From an uncultured Selenomonadaceae bacterium (GTDB lineage: Bacteria; Bacillota; Negativicutes; Selenomonadales; Selenomonadaceae), in the NCBI GenBank assembly GCA_902778455.1, contig CACYXR010000010.1, positions 1 to 64,000 on the forward strand: 64,000 nt of DNA. Reading direction: 5' to 3'. The notes under the pieces are model-generated. The model was not told the origin of the DNA. It was given only the letters and a program-made list of their open reading frames with translations, and ran no database searches. Every line of letters starts with the position of its first letter. Positions within the stretch are counted from its first letter, which is position 1. Below, one piece after another: positions 7,488 through 16,192 of this stretch. The position numbers and the translations under genes are program-made.

Positions 7488-8873
7488 ATGTCAGCATTGT
7501 TAGATCGTCTAGGACGGCCTGCGGGCGAAGTGCTTCGTCAGAGACCGATTTTCGCCGGACGGCGTTCGAAAGCGACGGAAGACGCCTACCAGGAGATAAA
7601 GCTGGATATCCATCGGCGCATCGTGGATGAGATGAGCGCTGAGGAACGACAGATGCTTACGGGGCGAGATAATTCCCGCGAACAGGTGGAGGCGTTGATT
7701 ACCTCTTACTGCAATCGGGTATTGGACGACAATCCCTTTGCCGTGCCGAGAGGCGATCGGGCGCGCATCGTGGCTGATATCTGTGACGAGATGCTGGGAT
7801 TGGGCCCCTTGGAGCCGCTACTGAAGGACGATACGATTACCGAGGTCATGGTCAACGGGCCAAAGCAGATATTCGTGGAGCGAGAAGGAAAGCTGTCCTT
7901 GACGAAGGTGCAGTTCCATGACGAGTCCCATTTGATGAATATCATCGAGCGTATCCTGAGTCCGTTGGGGCGTCGCGTGGATGAGTCCTCGCCGTTGGTG
8001 GATGCGCGTCTTGCAGACGGATCTCGCGTTAATATCATAATCCAGCCGCTTTCGTTGGTGGGGCCTTGCGTGACGATACGAAAGTTTTCCAAATCGGCGC
8101 TGTCGGTGGAAAACCTGATCAGCTTCGGGACCATGAGCGAGGAAATGGCGGAGTTTCTCAGAGCCTGCGTCAAGGCACGGCTCAATATCCTCGTTTCCGG
8201 CGGCACCGGCTCCGGTAAGACGACAACGCTGAACGTGCTTTCGTCGTTCATTCCCGGGGACGAGCGCATCGTAACTATCGAGGACGCGGCGGAGCTCAGG
8301 CTCCAGCAGCCACATGTGGTAACATTGGAAGCGCGTCCGGCGAATATCGAAGGCAAGGGCGAGATCACTATTCGTGACCTTGTACGGAACGCGCTGCGTA
8401 TGCGGCCGGATCGCATTATCGTCGGCGAGGTTCGTTCCGGCGAAGCCCTCGATATGCTGCAGGCCATGAATACCGGCCATGACGGATCGCTTACCACGGC
8501 TCATGCCAACAGCCCAAGGGACGCGCTGTCGCGTCTTGAGACGATGGTGCTGATGGCTGGTATGGATTTTCCGGTACGGGCAATCCGCGAACAGGTGTCC
8601 TCGGCAATCGACTTGATCTTGCAGCAATCCCGTATCCAGGACGGCAGCCGCAAGGTGACGTATATTACAGAGGTGCAAAAGATGGAGGGCGACACCATCG
8701 TACTGCAAGATCTTTTCCGTTTTGTGCAGTCTCATATCGACGAAAACGGGAAAACGGTGGGGAATTTCGTATCCACGGGATTGCAGCCTGGCTTCATGGA
8801 TAAATTTCGGCTCCACGGAGTTGAGGTTCCGACCAGCCTATTCGCGGAATCGCCGCAGAAGGATTACATGTAA
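7488..8873 (+). CDS. tadA: Tad pilus secretion ATPase TadA/CpaF
   Basis: A 461-aa hexameric VirB11-like motor ATPase that drives pilin polymerisation at the cytoplasmic face. Seen are the N-terminal domain (IVADICDEMLGLGPLEPLL, ITEVMVNGP), Walker A GGTGSGKTTT at residues 238-247, the Asp box (ERIVTIEDAAEL), Walker B (RPDRIIVGEVRSGEALD) and the His box (GHDGSLTTAHANSP). ATG 7488 is preceded at seven bases by GGAGTGGG; an ATG at 7470 is also in frame. It lies after the pilin and TadE genes, an uncommon place for tadA. Confidence 0.95.
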   Translation: MSALLDRLGRPAGEVLRQRPIFAGRRSKATEDAYQEIKLDIHRRIVDEMSAEERQMLTGRDNSREQVEALITSYCNRVLDDNPFAVPRGDRARIVADICDEMLGLGPLEPLLKDDTITEVMVNGPKQIFVEREGKLSLTKVQFHDESHLMNIIERILSPLGRRVDESSPLVDARLADGSRVNIIIQPLSLVGPCVTIRKFSKSALSVENLISFGTMSEEMAEFLRACVKARLNILVSGGTGSGKTTTLNVLSSFIPGDERIVTIEDAAELRLQQPHVVTLEARPANIEGKGEITIRDLVRNALRMRPDRIIVGEVRSGEALDMLQAMNTGHDGSLTTAHANSPRDALSRLETMVLMAGMDFPVRAIREQVSSAIDLILQQSRIQDGSRKVTYITEVQKMEGDTIVLQDLFRFVQSHIDENGKTVGNFVSTGLQPGFMDKFRLHGVEVPTSLFAESPQKDYM

Positions 8874-8888
8874 GGGAGCAGATAGCGT

Positions 8889-9818
8889 ATGTTGGTACTG
8901 CTGATATCCGCGGTGGGCGCGTTTGGCGTCTTTCTGCTGCTCCGGTATATCGTGAAGACACGGCTGGTGCCGGAAACACAGATGCACCAGCGTTTGCGGA
9001 AGCTCAAGTACGGGGCGCAGGTTCAAACGGAGCGTGCGACGGCGACGACTCTGTCGGATATTCCATTTCTAGAACGCACGATTGCGCCGTTTTTCCGATC
9101 GATTACAGAGTTTTTGCTGCTTTTCGCTCCGCAGGGCGTCCATGACCGACTGGAGCATCGCATTATGCTGGCGGGAAAGCAGGGGGTTTGGAGCGTTACC
9201 GCTTTTGTCTGCGGTTGGGTGCTTTCTGTGGGCGCGTTTCTTTTGTTGGCTTTGTATTTATTGTCGGGTTCTGATCTGCCATTCATCCAGCGGGCAGCTT
9301 TGTTCGTTTTTGGTGGTGTCATGGGAGCGCTGCTGCCTTTCGCTGTTTTGAATTCGATTATCCGTGAGCGGCAGAAGCAGATTTTGCGTCAGCTTCCGGA
9401 GTTCCTTGATCTCTTATGCGTCAGCGTGCAAGCTGGATTATCTTTCGACAGCGGGATTGCAAAGATCGTGGCTCGCATGAAAGGACCGTTCATTGAAGAA
9501 TGCGAGCGTATGCAGCGTGATGTCCGTATGGGGATGATGCGGAAGCACTCGTTGCAGCAAATGGCGCGTCGATGCGACGTGCAGGAGGTTTATCTGTTTA
9601 CGACGTCCATCATCCAAGCGGAGCGGCTTGGCACCAGTATTGCCAATACGCTGGTGAACCAGGCGGACAATATGCGTGAGCGCCGCCGCCAGGCGGCAAA
9701 GGCGGAAGCTCTTCGCGCCCCGGTTAAGATTGTTTTTCCGCTGGTGCTGTTCATTTTCCCCGCGCTGTTTGTTGTCGTGCTGTTGCCGTCGCTGCTGTTC
9801 CTGTTGAAGAATATGTGA
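8889..9818 (+). CDS. tadC: Tad pilus inner-membrane platform protein TadC
   Basis: A 309-aa F-family protein and partner of TadB. One membrane segment lies at the extreme N-terminus (LVLLISAVGAFGVFLLL), two near residues 90-150, and the conserved cytoplasmic F domain follows (RQLPEFLDLLCVSVQAGL through QADNMRERRRQAAKAEA, about 160-275). The protein closes with LFVVVLLPSLLFLL. The start has AAGGGAG about nine bases upstream, and the gene lies 15 bases after tadA. Confidence 0.92.
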   Translation: MLVLLISAVGAFGVFLLLRYIVKTRLVPETQMHQRLRKLKYGAQVQTERATATTLSDIPFLERTIAPFFRSITEFLLLFAPQGVHDRLEHRIMLAGKQGVWSVTAFVCGWVLSVGAFLLLALYLLSGSDLPFIQRAALFVFGGVMGALLPFAVLNSIIRERQKQILRQLPEFLDLLCVSVQAGLSFDSGIAKIVARMKGPFIEECERMQRDVRMGMMRKHSLQQMARRCDVQEVYLFTTSIIQAERLGTSIANTLVNQADNMRERRRQAAKAEALRAPVKIVFPLVLFIFPALFVVVLLPSLLFLLKNM

Positions 9819-9852
9819 CAGACTGGCATATTGGCGGAAAGGGGCGTTCCTT

Positions 9853-10239
9853 ATGGTGGGACGGACTGCGAAATGGAGGTCGAGGGGGGCGTCGGAAGGC
9901 GCTCCCCTTTTGCATGTGGAGGTCGCAGATACTTTTTTGCGGCGGTTTCTCGGTCTGATTGGACGAAAAGCCATAGCGCCGTCCCATGCGCTACTTATCG
10001 TTCCGTGCTCCGGCGTTCAGATGTGTTTTATGCGGTTTGCCATTGACGTGGTTTTTTTGAAGCGGCGTGAGGGGGGCGAAAGCTGGCAGGTGATCAAGGT
10101 TGCACATAAGCTTCAGCCGTGGTTTGGCATCAGCATTTGCATGGATGCAGATGCGGTGTTGGAAATGAGTTGGGGCGAAGCGAAACGATTGGGAATGGAA
10201 GCAGGAATGATTTGGGAAGAAATGCAGCACAGTAAATAA
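9853..10239 (+). CDS. DUF192 family protein
   Basis: 128 aa. The DUF192 signature is clear: TFLRRFLGLIGRK, then LLIVPCSGVQMCFMRF followed by AIDVVFL, a VIKVAHKLQPW strand and a C-terminal GMIWE. No signal peptide is visible, whereas many family members are exported. The biochemical role of DUF192 is not established. GGAAAGGGG precedes the start. It sits between tadC and tadG in the same direction, so it is probably cotranscribed with the pilus genes. Confidence 0.8.
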   Translation: MVGRTAKWRSRGASEGAPLLHVEVADTFLRRFLGLIGRKAIAPSHALLIVPCSGVQMCFMRFAIDVVFLKRREGGESWQVIKVAHKLQPWFGISICMDADAVLEMSWGEAKRLGMEAGMIWEEMQHSK

Positions 10240-10260
10240 GAGCCGGAAAATTGCTAGATT

Positions 10261-10377
10261 AACCTTCCCCTTTGGGGAAGGCGGCGTGTGAAGCGCGACG
10301 GATGAGGTTTTGCTTCTGTTACTGAAAACCTCACCTACCGCCTGGGGCGGCTCCCCTTCCCAAGAGGGGAGGGGGGA
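10261..10377 (-). repeat. GC-rich interspersed inverted-repeat element, copy 1
   Basis: A noncoding palindromic element between the DUF192 gene and tadG. It opens with CCTTCCCCTTTGGGGAAGG, has inner inverted repeats GATGAGGTTTT / AAAACCTCACC and ACCGCC / GGCGG, and ends with CTCCCCTTCCC followed by AAGAGGGGAGG. Its reverse complement matches the element at 43021-43178 in the order CTCCCCT - CCGCC..GGCGG - GGTGAGGT - CCTCATCCGTC. It splits the tad operon and could act as a partial terminator or mRNA stabiliser. Confidence 0.75.
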
Positions 10378-10413
10378 TTTTTGGCGCAATAAGGACATTG
10401 GGAGGCGGACTGG

Positions 10414-12318
10414 ATGAAGGAGCTTGTGAAAAAGAGAATCACGGGTGAGCAGCGTGGCGCATTTATCGTTTTTACGGCGCTGGCGACTTGGTTTTTGCTG
10501 ATGTTCGTCGCTTTCGCCGTGGATTTTGGAAACTACTATCAGCACCGGACACGTTTGCAGAACGCCGCCGACGCCGCTGCGCTGGCCGGCATCGCGCAGT
10601 ATGCGGACAGTGAGCTTATCGGATATACCATGTCGGAGAAGGGAAAGGGACGTCTTGTCGCAATTCCCACGAGTATCACGGGGGGAGAAGCCGGGAAATC
10701 GGCGACGTTCTCCGCCGACGATTATACGTTCACGAAGCTTGACAAGGTTCCACCTGAAGTACATACGCAGGGCCTAAACTACGTGCAAAAGAACTACCGC
10801 AGCGATTTGGACATCAAGGATGACAGCATGTGGAGCGCAGCCCAGGAATCCACGTCTTCAACGACGACGCAGGCGGCGGGCGGAACCACGCAAATCTCGA
10901 CGACGACATCGTCGTCAAGGCAGTTCTGCTACCGGGTGGATCTTGAGGACAAAATTGCCCCTTTTTTCGCCCGCATTTTCGGAGTGAACGAATTGACGGT
11001 GAGCGTGTCGGCCATGGCGATGCTGGACGGTGCGACGAACTCTACGGTAGAGGAACTGTTGCCAATGGTCAGTGGACATATCAATGACATTATCCCCAAT
11101 TATTATTGGGAATCGATTGCCAATTATGTCAGCAATATTTACGATACGAACGGGAATTTAATAGGAACGACCGGAGCGTCGAATCCGAAAAATCATGACG
11201 ATTATTCCAATGAAAAATATGGAAAGACAAATATCTATTACCTGGTGTCTGATACACCATTTGATTATTGGGACATCGAATGGGGAGCGCGTGACGGCGT
11301 TATTGGCTTTAAGGATAAGGACGAGAACGGTAATGCTGTTACGGACGGCATTTGTGCCGAGCCGATTTACGCCACAGCGGGCGACGATTGTAAAGGGGAC
11401 GTTCTGACACAGGTTTTTTATTTTGATACGCCAAGCAAAGTGCGTTATAACGGGCAGGATATTATTGGTCTTTTTCTCGATCGGGATAATATCACAAAAC
11501 AAGTTCGGGGGACATATTTTGGGGCAAAAGATCGTTTTGTCGATATACACATAGGGAAACTTGCAAGTGATGACGCCGTCAAGATCAATCCTAAAGTTCC
11601 GATTTACGCCCGGCTGGAAAGCGAACCTGTCCAGATATCCAACCGTACGGTGACAATTAACGGTGAAAAAATAAAAACAGGCGGTCTTACCTCGGTATGC
11701 GGCGTTAATTTTTACATAGAATGGAAACCGGACTACTATGACGACGACAAGAGGTTCATCGAGGAGCTGAGGGAGGTCAAGCCGTTTGTATTTGCCTATG
11801 ACGGGCCGGATCCGAATCGGGGAGACTATGACGGGCCATGGGTTGCAACGAGGGCGATAAAATCGGCAGAAATTCCAAAAATTGGCCGGGATTACAGAGC
11901 GGGACAAATTGCTGAAGACAAGGAACCTCTGCTTAAAATCGTAGGCGGCGACCGCAGCGCTATTCCTTCGTCGCTCGTCCAGTCGTCAACCAGCACGCCG
12001 GGTCCGATTACTGTTTATATTCCGCATGGGCGTGTGTTCAAGGGCGTCATTTGGGCGCCGAGGAGCAAGGTGACGATCATAGGCGGAGGGAAGATTATCG
12101 GGTTCATCGCTGCCCGAAGAATCGACGACAGCCAATATTCTGGTCCTCATAAGTTCGAGAAAGCCCAGCAGATTTCGTTGCCTTCGTTGGCCGCTTTCAG
12201 ACCGGCCAGCACCACAAAGCACGATTATTTTGACTATGTAAAATCCTATATCACGGATGAATATCACATGGTGTACACACAATTCGTGGACTACACGGAC
12301 AAAAACCTTTTGCCGTGA
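10414..12318 (+). CDS. tadG: TadG-like pilus assembly protein
   Basis: 634 aa, last gene of the pilus cluster. Residues ~14-60 are the Flp assembly TadE/G-like N-terminal module (RGAFIVFTALATWFLLMFV followed by AFAVDFGNYYQHRTRLQN and ADAAALAG), a membrane helix plus the conserved AADAAALAG segment. The large remainder is periplasmic, beta-rich and not recognised; residues ~145-175 are Thr/Ser rich. TadG family proteins are thought to act as minor, tip or anchoring components. GGGAGG lies 11 bases before the ATG. It is separated from the DUF192 gene by the repeat at 10261-10377. Confidence 0.85.
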   Translation: MKELVKKRITGEQRGAFIVFTALATWFLLMFVAFAVDFGNYYQHRTRLQNAADAAALAGIAQYADSELIGYTMSEKGKGRLVAIPTSITGGEAGKSATFSADDYTFTKLDKVPPEVHTQGLNYVQKNYRSDLDIKDDSMWSAAQESTSSTTTQAAGGTTQISTTTSSSRQFCYRVDLEDKIAPFFARIFGVNELTVSVSAMAMLDGATNSTVEELLPMVSGHINDIIPNYYWESIANYVSNIYDTNGNLIGTTGASNPKNHDDYSNEKYGKTNIYYLVSDTPFDYWDIEWGARDGVIGFKDKDENGNAVTDGICAEPIYATAGDDCKGDVLTQVFYFDTPSKVRYNGQDIIGLFLDRDNITKQVRGTYFGAKDRFVDIHIGKLASDDAVKINPKVPIYARLESEPVQISNRTVTINGEKIKTGGLTSVCGVNFYIEWKPDYYDDDKRFIEELREVKPFVFAYDGPDPNRGDYDGPWVATRAIKSAEIPKIGRDYRAGQIAEDKEPLLKIVGGDRSAIPSSLVQSSTSTPGPITVYIPHGRVFKGVIWAPRSKVTIIGGGKIIGFIAARRIDDSQYSGPHKFEKAQQISLPSLAAFRPASTTKHDYFDYVKSYITDEYHMVYTQFVDYTDKNLLP

Positions 12319-12341
12319 TAGGCACATGTCTTCGGATGAGG

Positions 12342-12377
12342 CTTCCGCACAGTGCCAAACGTGCGGAAGTCTTTTTT
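12342..12377 (+). terminator. intrinsic terminator of the tad operon
   Basis: CTTCCGCAC / GTGCGGAAG (9 bp) with a 10-nt loop, followed by TCTTTTTT. It separates the pilus operon from the signalling operon that follows. Confidence 0.9.
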
Positions 12378-12511
12378 GCGGTTTTTGCAGAATAAAAGGC
12401 TAATAGAGACCTTTTTCTGTTTTTTTTCTTACTCTCATAAGGTATAATAAAATAGAAGACGTATGAGCAGAGGGAAAGGACGTCAATCGCGATACAACGG
12501 AGGGGGTTTCT

Positions 12512-13651
12512 TTGCTTTCGATTCCGGTCAAGTACCTTCGGGAAGGCATGGTAATTGCGCAGAGTATTTATTCCAAAGCAGGAGCCGCTTTTCTTGTAAA
12601 AGGGAAACAAATTACAACCCAATACATAAATCGGTTGAAGAGAATCGGTATTCCGTCCATCTCTGTGACGACGGCGGACCCGAATCTGGACGTGGAGCCG
12701 CCGGAGGATGTGGTGCAGGAAAAAACCCGTATCGAAGCAATCCAGATTTTGCACGATGCATTCAAGGAATTCAAGAGAAAGAAAGAGCTTGATACGGGGC
12801 GGTTGACGACGATTACGGACAGGATTGTCAAGGATGTTCTCACGCGCCATGAACACCTTGTTCAGCTTACGGACATCCGGCTGCATGATACTTATACTTT
12901 TGCGCACAGTGTCAATGTCGCGGTGCTTTCCGCCATGATCGGTAAATATTCCGGGCTTTCCGATAAGGATATGCAAAGTCTCGTGCTTGGAGGGCTCCTG
13001 CACGATCTGGGGAAAATCGATGTGCCGGCCAAGATTTTGCACAAGCAGGGACGGCTTACGGCCAAGGAATTTGAGGAAATCATGAAACATCCGATGGAAG
13101 GCGCCCGCAGAATTCATGAGTTTGAATGGGTGCTTCCGAGATCGAGCATTCTTGCTGCGGTAGCGGCACAGCATCACGAGCGTATCGACGGCTCGGGCTA
13201 TCCGCGCGGTATCGAGGGCGATCGGATGCATCGGTTTGCGAAGATGGTTGCCATCGCGGACGTTTACGACGCATTGACCAGCGAGCGGCCCTACAAGAAG
13301 GCTTACACGCCGTCCGTCGCGTACGGGATCATGAAGATGAGCGAAGGTCATTTCGATGAGGAGCTCATAGAGGATTTCTTCGACAATGTGGCTATTTATC
13401 CGGTGGGCACGATACTGAAAACCTTTTACGGGTACGGCATTGTGACGAAATGTGAGTTTGGGCATACGAGAACGCCGACAGTATGCATTTTTGCGGATAA
13501 GAAGAGAAAGCTTTTGGAAACACCCATTACGATTGATTTGAAAGACGATTCTCCTAAGACAATCGAAAAAGAGATTTCAGGAAACGACCTTATGGCATTT
13601 ACCCACAATTTGCGACTCGATCCTTCGAAATATCTCCAGAAGAATGAATAA
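12512..13651 (+). CDS. HD-GYP domain cyclic-di-GMP phosphodiesterase
   Basis: 379 aa, cytoplasmic. An N-terminal ~110-residue DUF3391-like segment precedes an HD-GYP domain with the HD pair in HDLGKIDVPAKIL, then HPMEGARRI, QHHERIDGSGYPRGIEGD and IADVYDALTSERPYKKA. All metal ligands and the GYP motif are visible, so hydrolysis of c-di-GMP to GMP is likely. The start is TTG at 12512, chosen because GGAGGGGGT lies just upstream. A TATAAT at 12443-12448 may be its promoter. It opens the signalling operon next to a GGDEF gene, giving opposing activities in one transcript. Confidence 0.9.
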   Translation: MLSIPVKYLREGMVIAQSIYSKAGAAFLVKGKQITTQYINRLKRIGIPSISVTTADPNLDVEPPEDVVQEKTRIEAIQILHDAFKEFKRKKELDTGRLTTITDRIVKDVLTRHEHLVQLTDIRLHDTYTFAHSVNVAVLSAMIGKYSGLSDKDMQSLVLGGLLHDLGKIDVPAKILHKQGRLTAKEFEEIMKHPMEGARRIHEFEWVLPRSSILAAVAAQHHERIDGSGYPRGIEGDRMHRFAKMVAIADVYDALTSERPYKKAYTPSVAYGIMKMSEGHFDEELIEDFFDNVAIYPVGTILKTFYGYGIVTKCEFGHTRTPTVCIFADKKRKLLETPITIDLKDDSPKTIEKEISGNDLMAFTHNLRLDPSKYLQKNE

Positions 13652-13697
13652 GGCCAACTCAACTTCAGCAATATGAGTAAAGGAGAACAGGGAGTTT

Positions 13698-15053
13698 ATG
13701 AATTACTGGATCGTCGTAGTCGACGATGAGGTTCTGAGCCTGACGAACGCAAAAAATATATTGAACGATCAGAACATGCGTGTAAGCTGCCTGCGTTCCG
13801 GTCGGGATCTGCTGAAATTCATGGAAACGCATACGCCGGATCTGATCCTGCTGGACATCATGATGCCTGAGATGGATGGATTTGAGACTTTCCGTGCGCT
13901 GAGACAGATGGAAGAGCGGACCGGGCGAAGCCGGACGCCTGTTATTTTCCTGACCGGGGTGGAGGACAGCGAGACGGAACGCCGCAGCCTGAAGGTGGGG
14001 GCTTCCGATTTTATCCGAAAGCCGTTCAATAAAGAGGTCCTTATTCGGCGTATCCAGAATACCGTTACAAACACAAAGACAATTGAAAGCTTGACGGAAG
14101 AGGCCGCCATTGACAGGTTGACAGGTCTTCTGAACAAAGCGAGCGGAACTGCGCGGGTAGCGAAGCTATGCGAAAGCCGAACAGGAGCGCTGATGTTTTT
14201 GGATCTTGACAATTTTAAGCTTGTCAACGATCTGTATGGGCATGACATGGGTGACCGCGTGCTGGCGGCGTTTGCGGATGTCGTCAGGCATAATGTACGG
14301 GAAGAGGATGTGGTCGCCAGGGTCGGCGGCGACGAGTTCCTGGCTTTTTTCTGCGATATGCAGAAGGAGGAGGCCGTAGCGGTTCTGACGCAGAGATTGA
14401 ATGATCAGTTTGTCGGGGAAGCGAAAACTTTGTTGGGCAAGGCCTTGGATATCCCTTTGGGGATATCGGTGGGCGTAGCGATGGCGCCGGAGCACGGTCA
14501 GGATTACGGGACGCTTTTCCCGTTGGCAGACGGCGCGCTTTACACGGCAAAGCAAAATGGGAAGCACGGTTATGCAATCCATCGCAAGGAGGTGGAACCG
14601 GGAGCCGGCAAAGAAAACCTCAGACGGGAGTTTATCCGTATCTCGCAAATCATTGAAGAGAGAAATGAGGGAAATGTTCCCTTCGTACTTGGACCGGAAC
14701 CTTTTTCCTTCATATATCGCTTTGTCAAACGATTTTATACGCGGCACGGCGGAAAAGCCGTCAAGATGTTGTTTGCCCTGTCGGGCGACGAGAAATATCT
14801 CCATGAGGAAGCGGAACGTTTTTGCTGGCTTCTGCAAAAAAAGCTCCGCAAAAGCGATATCATTATGCAAAACAAGCCGACTCAATTTTTCCTGTTCCTG
14901 CCGGAGCTGTCGGAGCAGGATATGGACAAGGTCATTGAACGGATTATGGACGCATGGGGGCAGCGCAAACATGACGGCGTAAAAATCGAGTATATCATGG
15001 AACCTGTTGTCTTCGATGAATCGCTTCGTTCTTCGGAAGTCTGTAATCTATGA
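13698..15053 (+). CDS. response regulator with GGDEF diguanylate cyclase domain
   Basis: 451 aa. Residues 1-~120 are a receiver domain (VVVDDE, phosphoacceptor Asp in LILLDIMMPEMDG, Lys in IRKPF). Residues ~140-285 are a GGDEF domain with an intact GGDEF at 210-214 and an inhibitory site REED at 201-204, five residues before it. It should make c-di-GMP when phosphorylated and be product-inhibited. Residues ~290-451 form a further domain I cannot name. The likely phosphodonor is the hybrid kinase encoded three genes downstream. AAGGAG lies ahead of the ATG. Confidence 0.92.
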   Translation: MNYWIVVVDDEVLSLTNAKNILNDQNMRVSCLRSGRDLLKFMETHTPDLILLDIMMPEMDGFETFRALRQMEERTGRSRTPVIFLTGVEDSETERRSLKVGASDFIRKPFNKEVLIRRIQNTVTNTKTIESLTEEAAIDRLTGLLNKASGTARVAKLCESRTGALMFLDLDNFKLVNDLYGHDMGDRVLAAFADVVRHNVREEDVVARVGGDEFLAFFCDMQKEEAVAVLTQRLNDQFVGEAKTLLGKALDIPLGISVGVAMAPEHGQDYGTLFPLADGALYTAKQNGKHGYAIHRKEVEPGAGKENLRREFIRISQIIEERNEGNVPFVLGPEPFSFIYRFVKRFYTRHGGKAVKMLFALSGDEKYLHEEAERFCWLLQKKLRKSDIIMQNKPTQFFLFLPELSEQDMDKVIERIMDAWGQRKHDGVKIEYIMEPVVFDESLRSSEVCNL

Positions 15054-15082
15054 ACCAATAAATACCGGGAGGGATGACGTCT

Positions 15083-16192
15083 GTGCGAAAGGTCATCTTC
15101 TTCGCGTTCCTGATTATCGCCGCTGCAATCGCGGGAATTCTTCATATCAACAACAGCCAGTTGGATACGAATGTGACCGCAAAAACCACAAAAATCGGCG
15201 TACTCCTGCGCGGGACACGTACGGACCGCAGTTATGGACAGGCGCATTACGATGCGCTGGAATTCCTGCGGAATCCGCTCAATTTAGATATTGTCTATCG
15301 GGAGAGAGTTCCTGCCGATTGCTATAAGGAAATTGTCGACCTTATCCAGGACGAAAACTGTCGAATCATTATAGGCGGAGCCGCTGATTACGATTCGGAT
15401 ATGGAATTAGCTGCCGAGGCATATCCTGAAATCTATTTTTTCCTTGTGGGAGGGACTGTGCATCGGAAAAATATGTCTTCGTTTTTCGGCCGGATGTATC
15501 AGGTGCGTTATCTGTCCGGCATTATCGCGGGGATGCAGACACAGACGGGGGAAATCGGTTATGTGGCGGCTTTTCCGATTCCGGAGGTCATCAGGGGAAT
15601 CAACGCGTTCACATTGGGGGTTCGGAGCGTCCGTCCGGACGCGACTGTGTATGTCCGTTACTGCAACTCCTGGACGGAGGATACGCCGGCAGGGGAAGCG
15701 TCCCGGGAGCTTTTTGAGCGGCATCGGATTGACGTCATGACTCTGCATACAAATTCTCTCCAGCCCCATCGGGAAGCAGATGCGCGGGGGATATGGTCCA
15801 TCGGCTACAACTATGATAACGTTGATGCGTTTCCCGATACTTATTTGGCAGCTTGCGTTTGGAAGTGGGACGTTTATTACCGAAGGGAAATTCTTAGATG
15901 CTTGCAGGGAAAGTTTCACGGAAGCAATGAGTGGGTGAATATGGAAGACGGCGTCGTTTCCCTTTCAACGCCTACTGAGCATGTCTCTTTAGAGGTACTG
16001 GCGAGAGTGCAGGCGGCAAATCAAAGGCTCCGAAGCAGGGCGTTTGATGTGTTTTACGGTCCGATAAAGGATAATGCGGGGCGTATCCACATTGAGGCGG
16101 GGGAATCCATGTCGGATTACGAGATGCTGAATAATTTTAACTGGTATGTGGAGGGCGTAAAGATTGAAGGGCAAGGAGTGGGTGGAGCGTAA
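15083..16192 (+). CDS. membrane-anchored BMP/PnrA-like ligand-binding protein 1
   Basis: 369 aa. The start GTG 15083 has GGGAGGG nine bases upstream, while the in-frame ATG at 15074 abuts that site. The N-terminal helix (FFAFLIIAAAIAGIL) has neither a lipobox Cys nor a clear cleavage site, so the protein is probably anchored facing the periplasm. The rest is a basic-membrane-protein fold: KIGVLLRG, FGRMYQVRYLSGIIAGM, GEIGYVAAFPIPEV and FTLGVRSVRPDA. BMP proteins usually bind nucleosides and feed an ABC importer, but none is encoded nearby. It overlaps the next gene by 29 bases. A sensory role with the kinase at 17254 is inferred. Confidence 0.82.
   Translation: MRKVIFFAFLIIAAAIAGILHINNSQLDTNVTAKTTKIGVLLRGTRTDRSYGQAHYDALEFLRNPLNLDIVYRERVPADCYKEIVDLIQDENCRIIIGGAADYDSDMELAAEAYPEIYFFLVGGTVHRKNMSSFFGRMYQVRYLSGIIAGMQTQTGEIGYVAAFPIPEVIRGINAFTLGVRSVRPDATVYVRYCNSWTEDTPAGEASRELFERHRIDVMTLHTNSLQPHREADARGIWSIGYNYDNVDAFPDTYLAACVWKWDVYYRREILRCLQGKFHGSNEWVNMEDGVVSLSTPTEHVSLEVLARVQAANQRLRSRAFDVFYGPIKDNAGRIHIEAGESMSDYEMLNNFNWYVEGVKIEGQGVGGA

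Noticed and set aside
10261..10377. CRISPR-type repeat
   Set aside because: It is a single palindromic element with one distant relative, without regular spacers; no CRISPR array was seen anywhere in the window.
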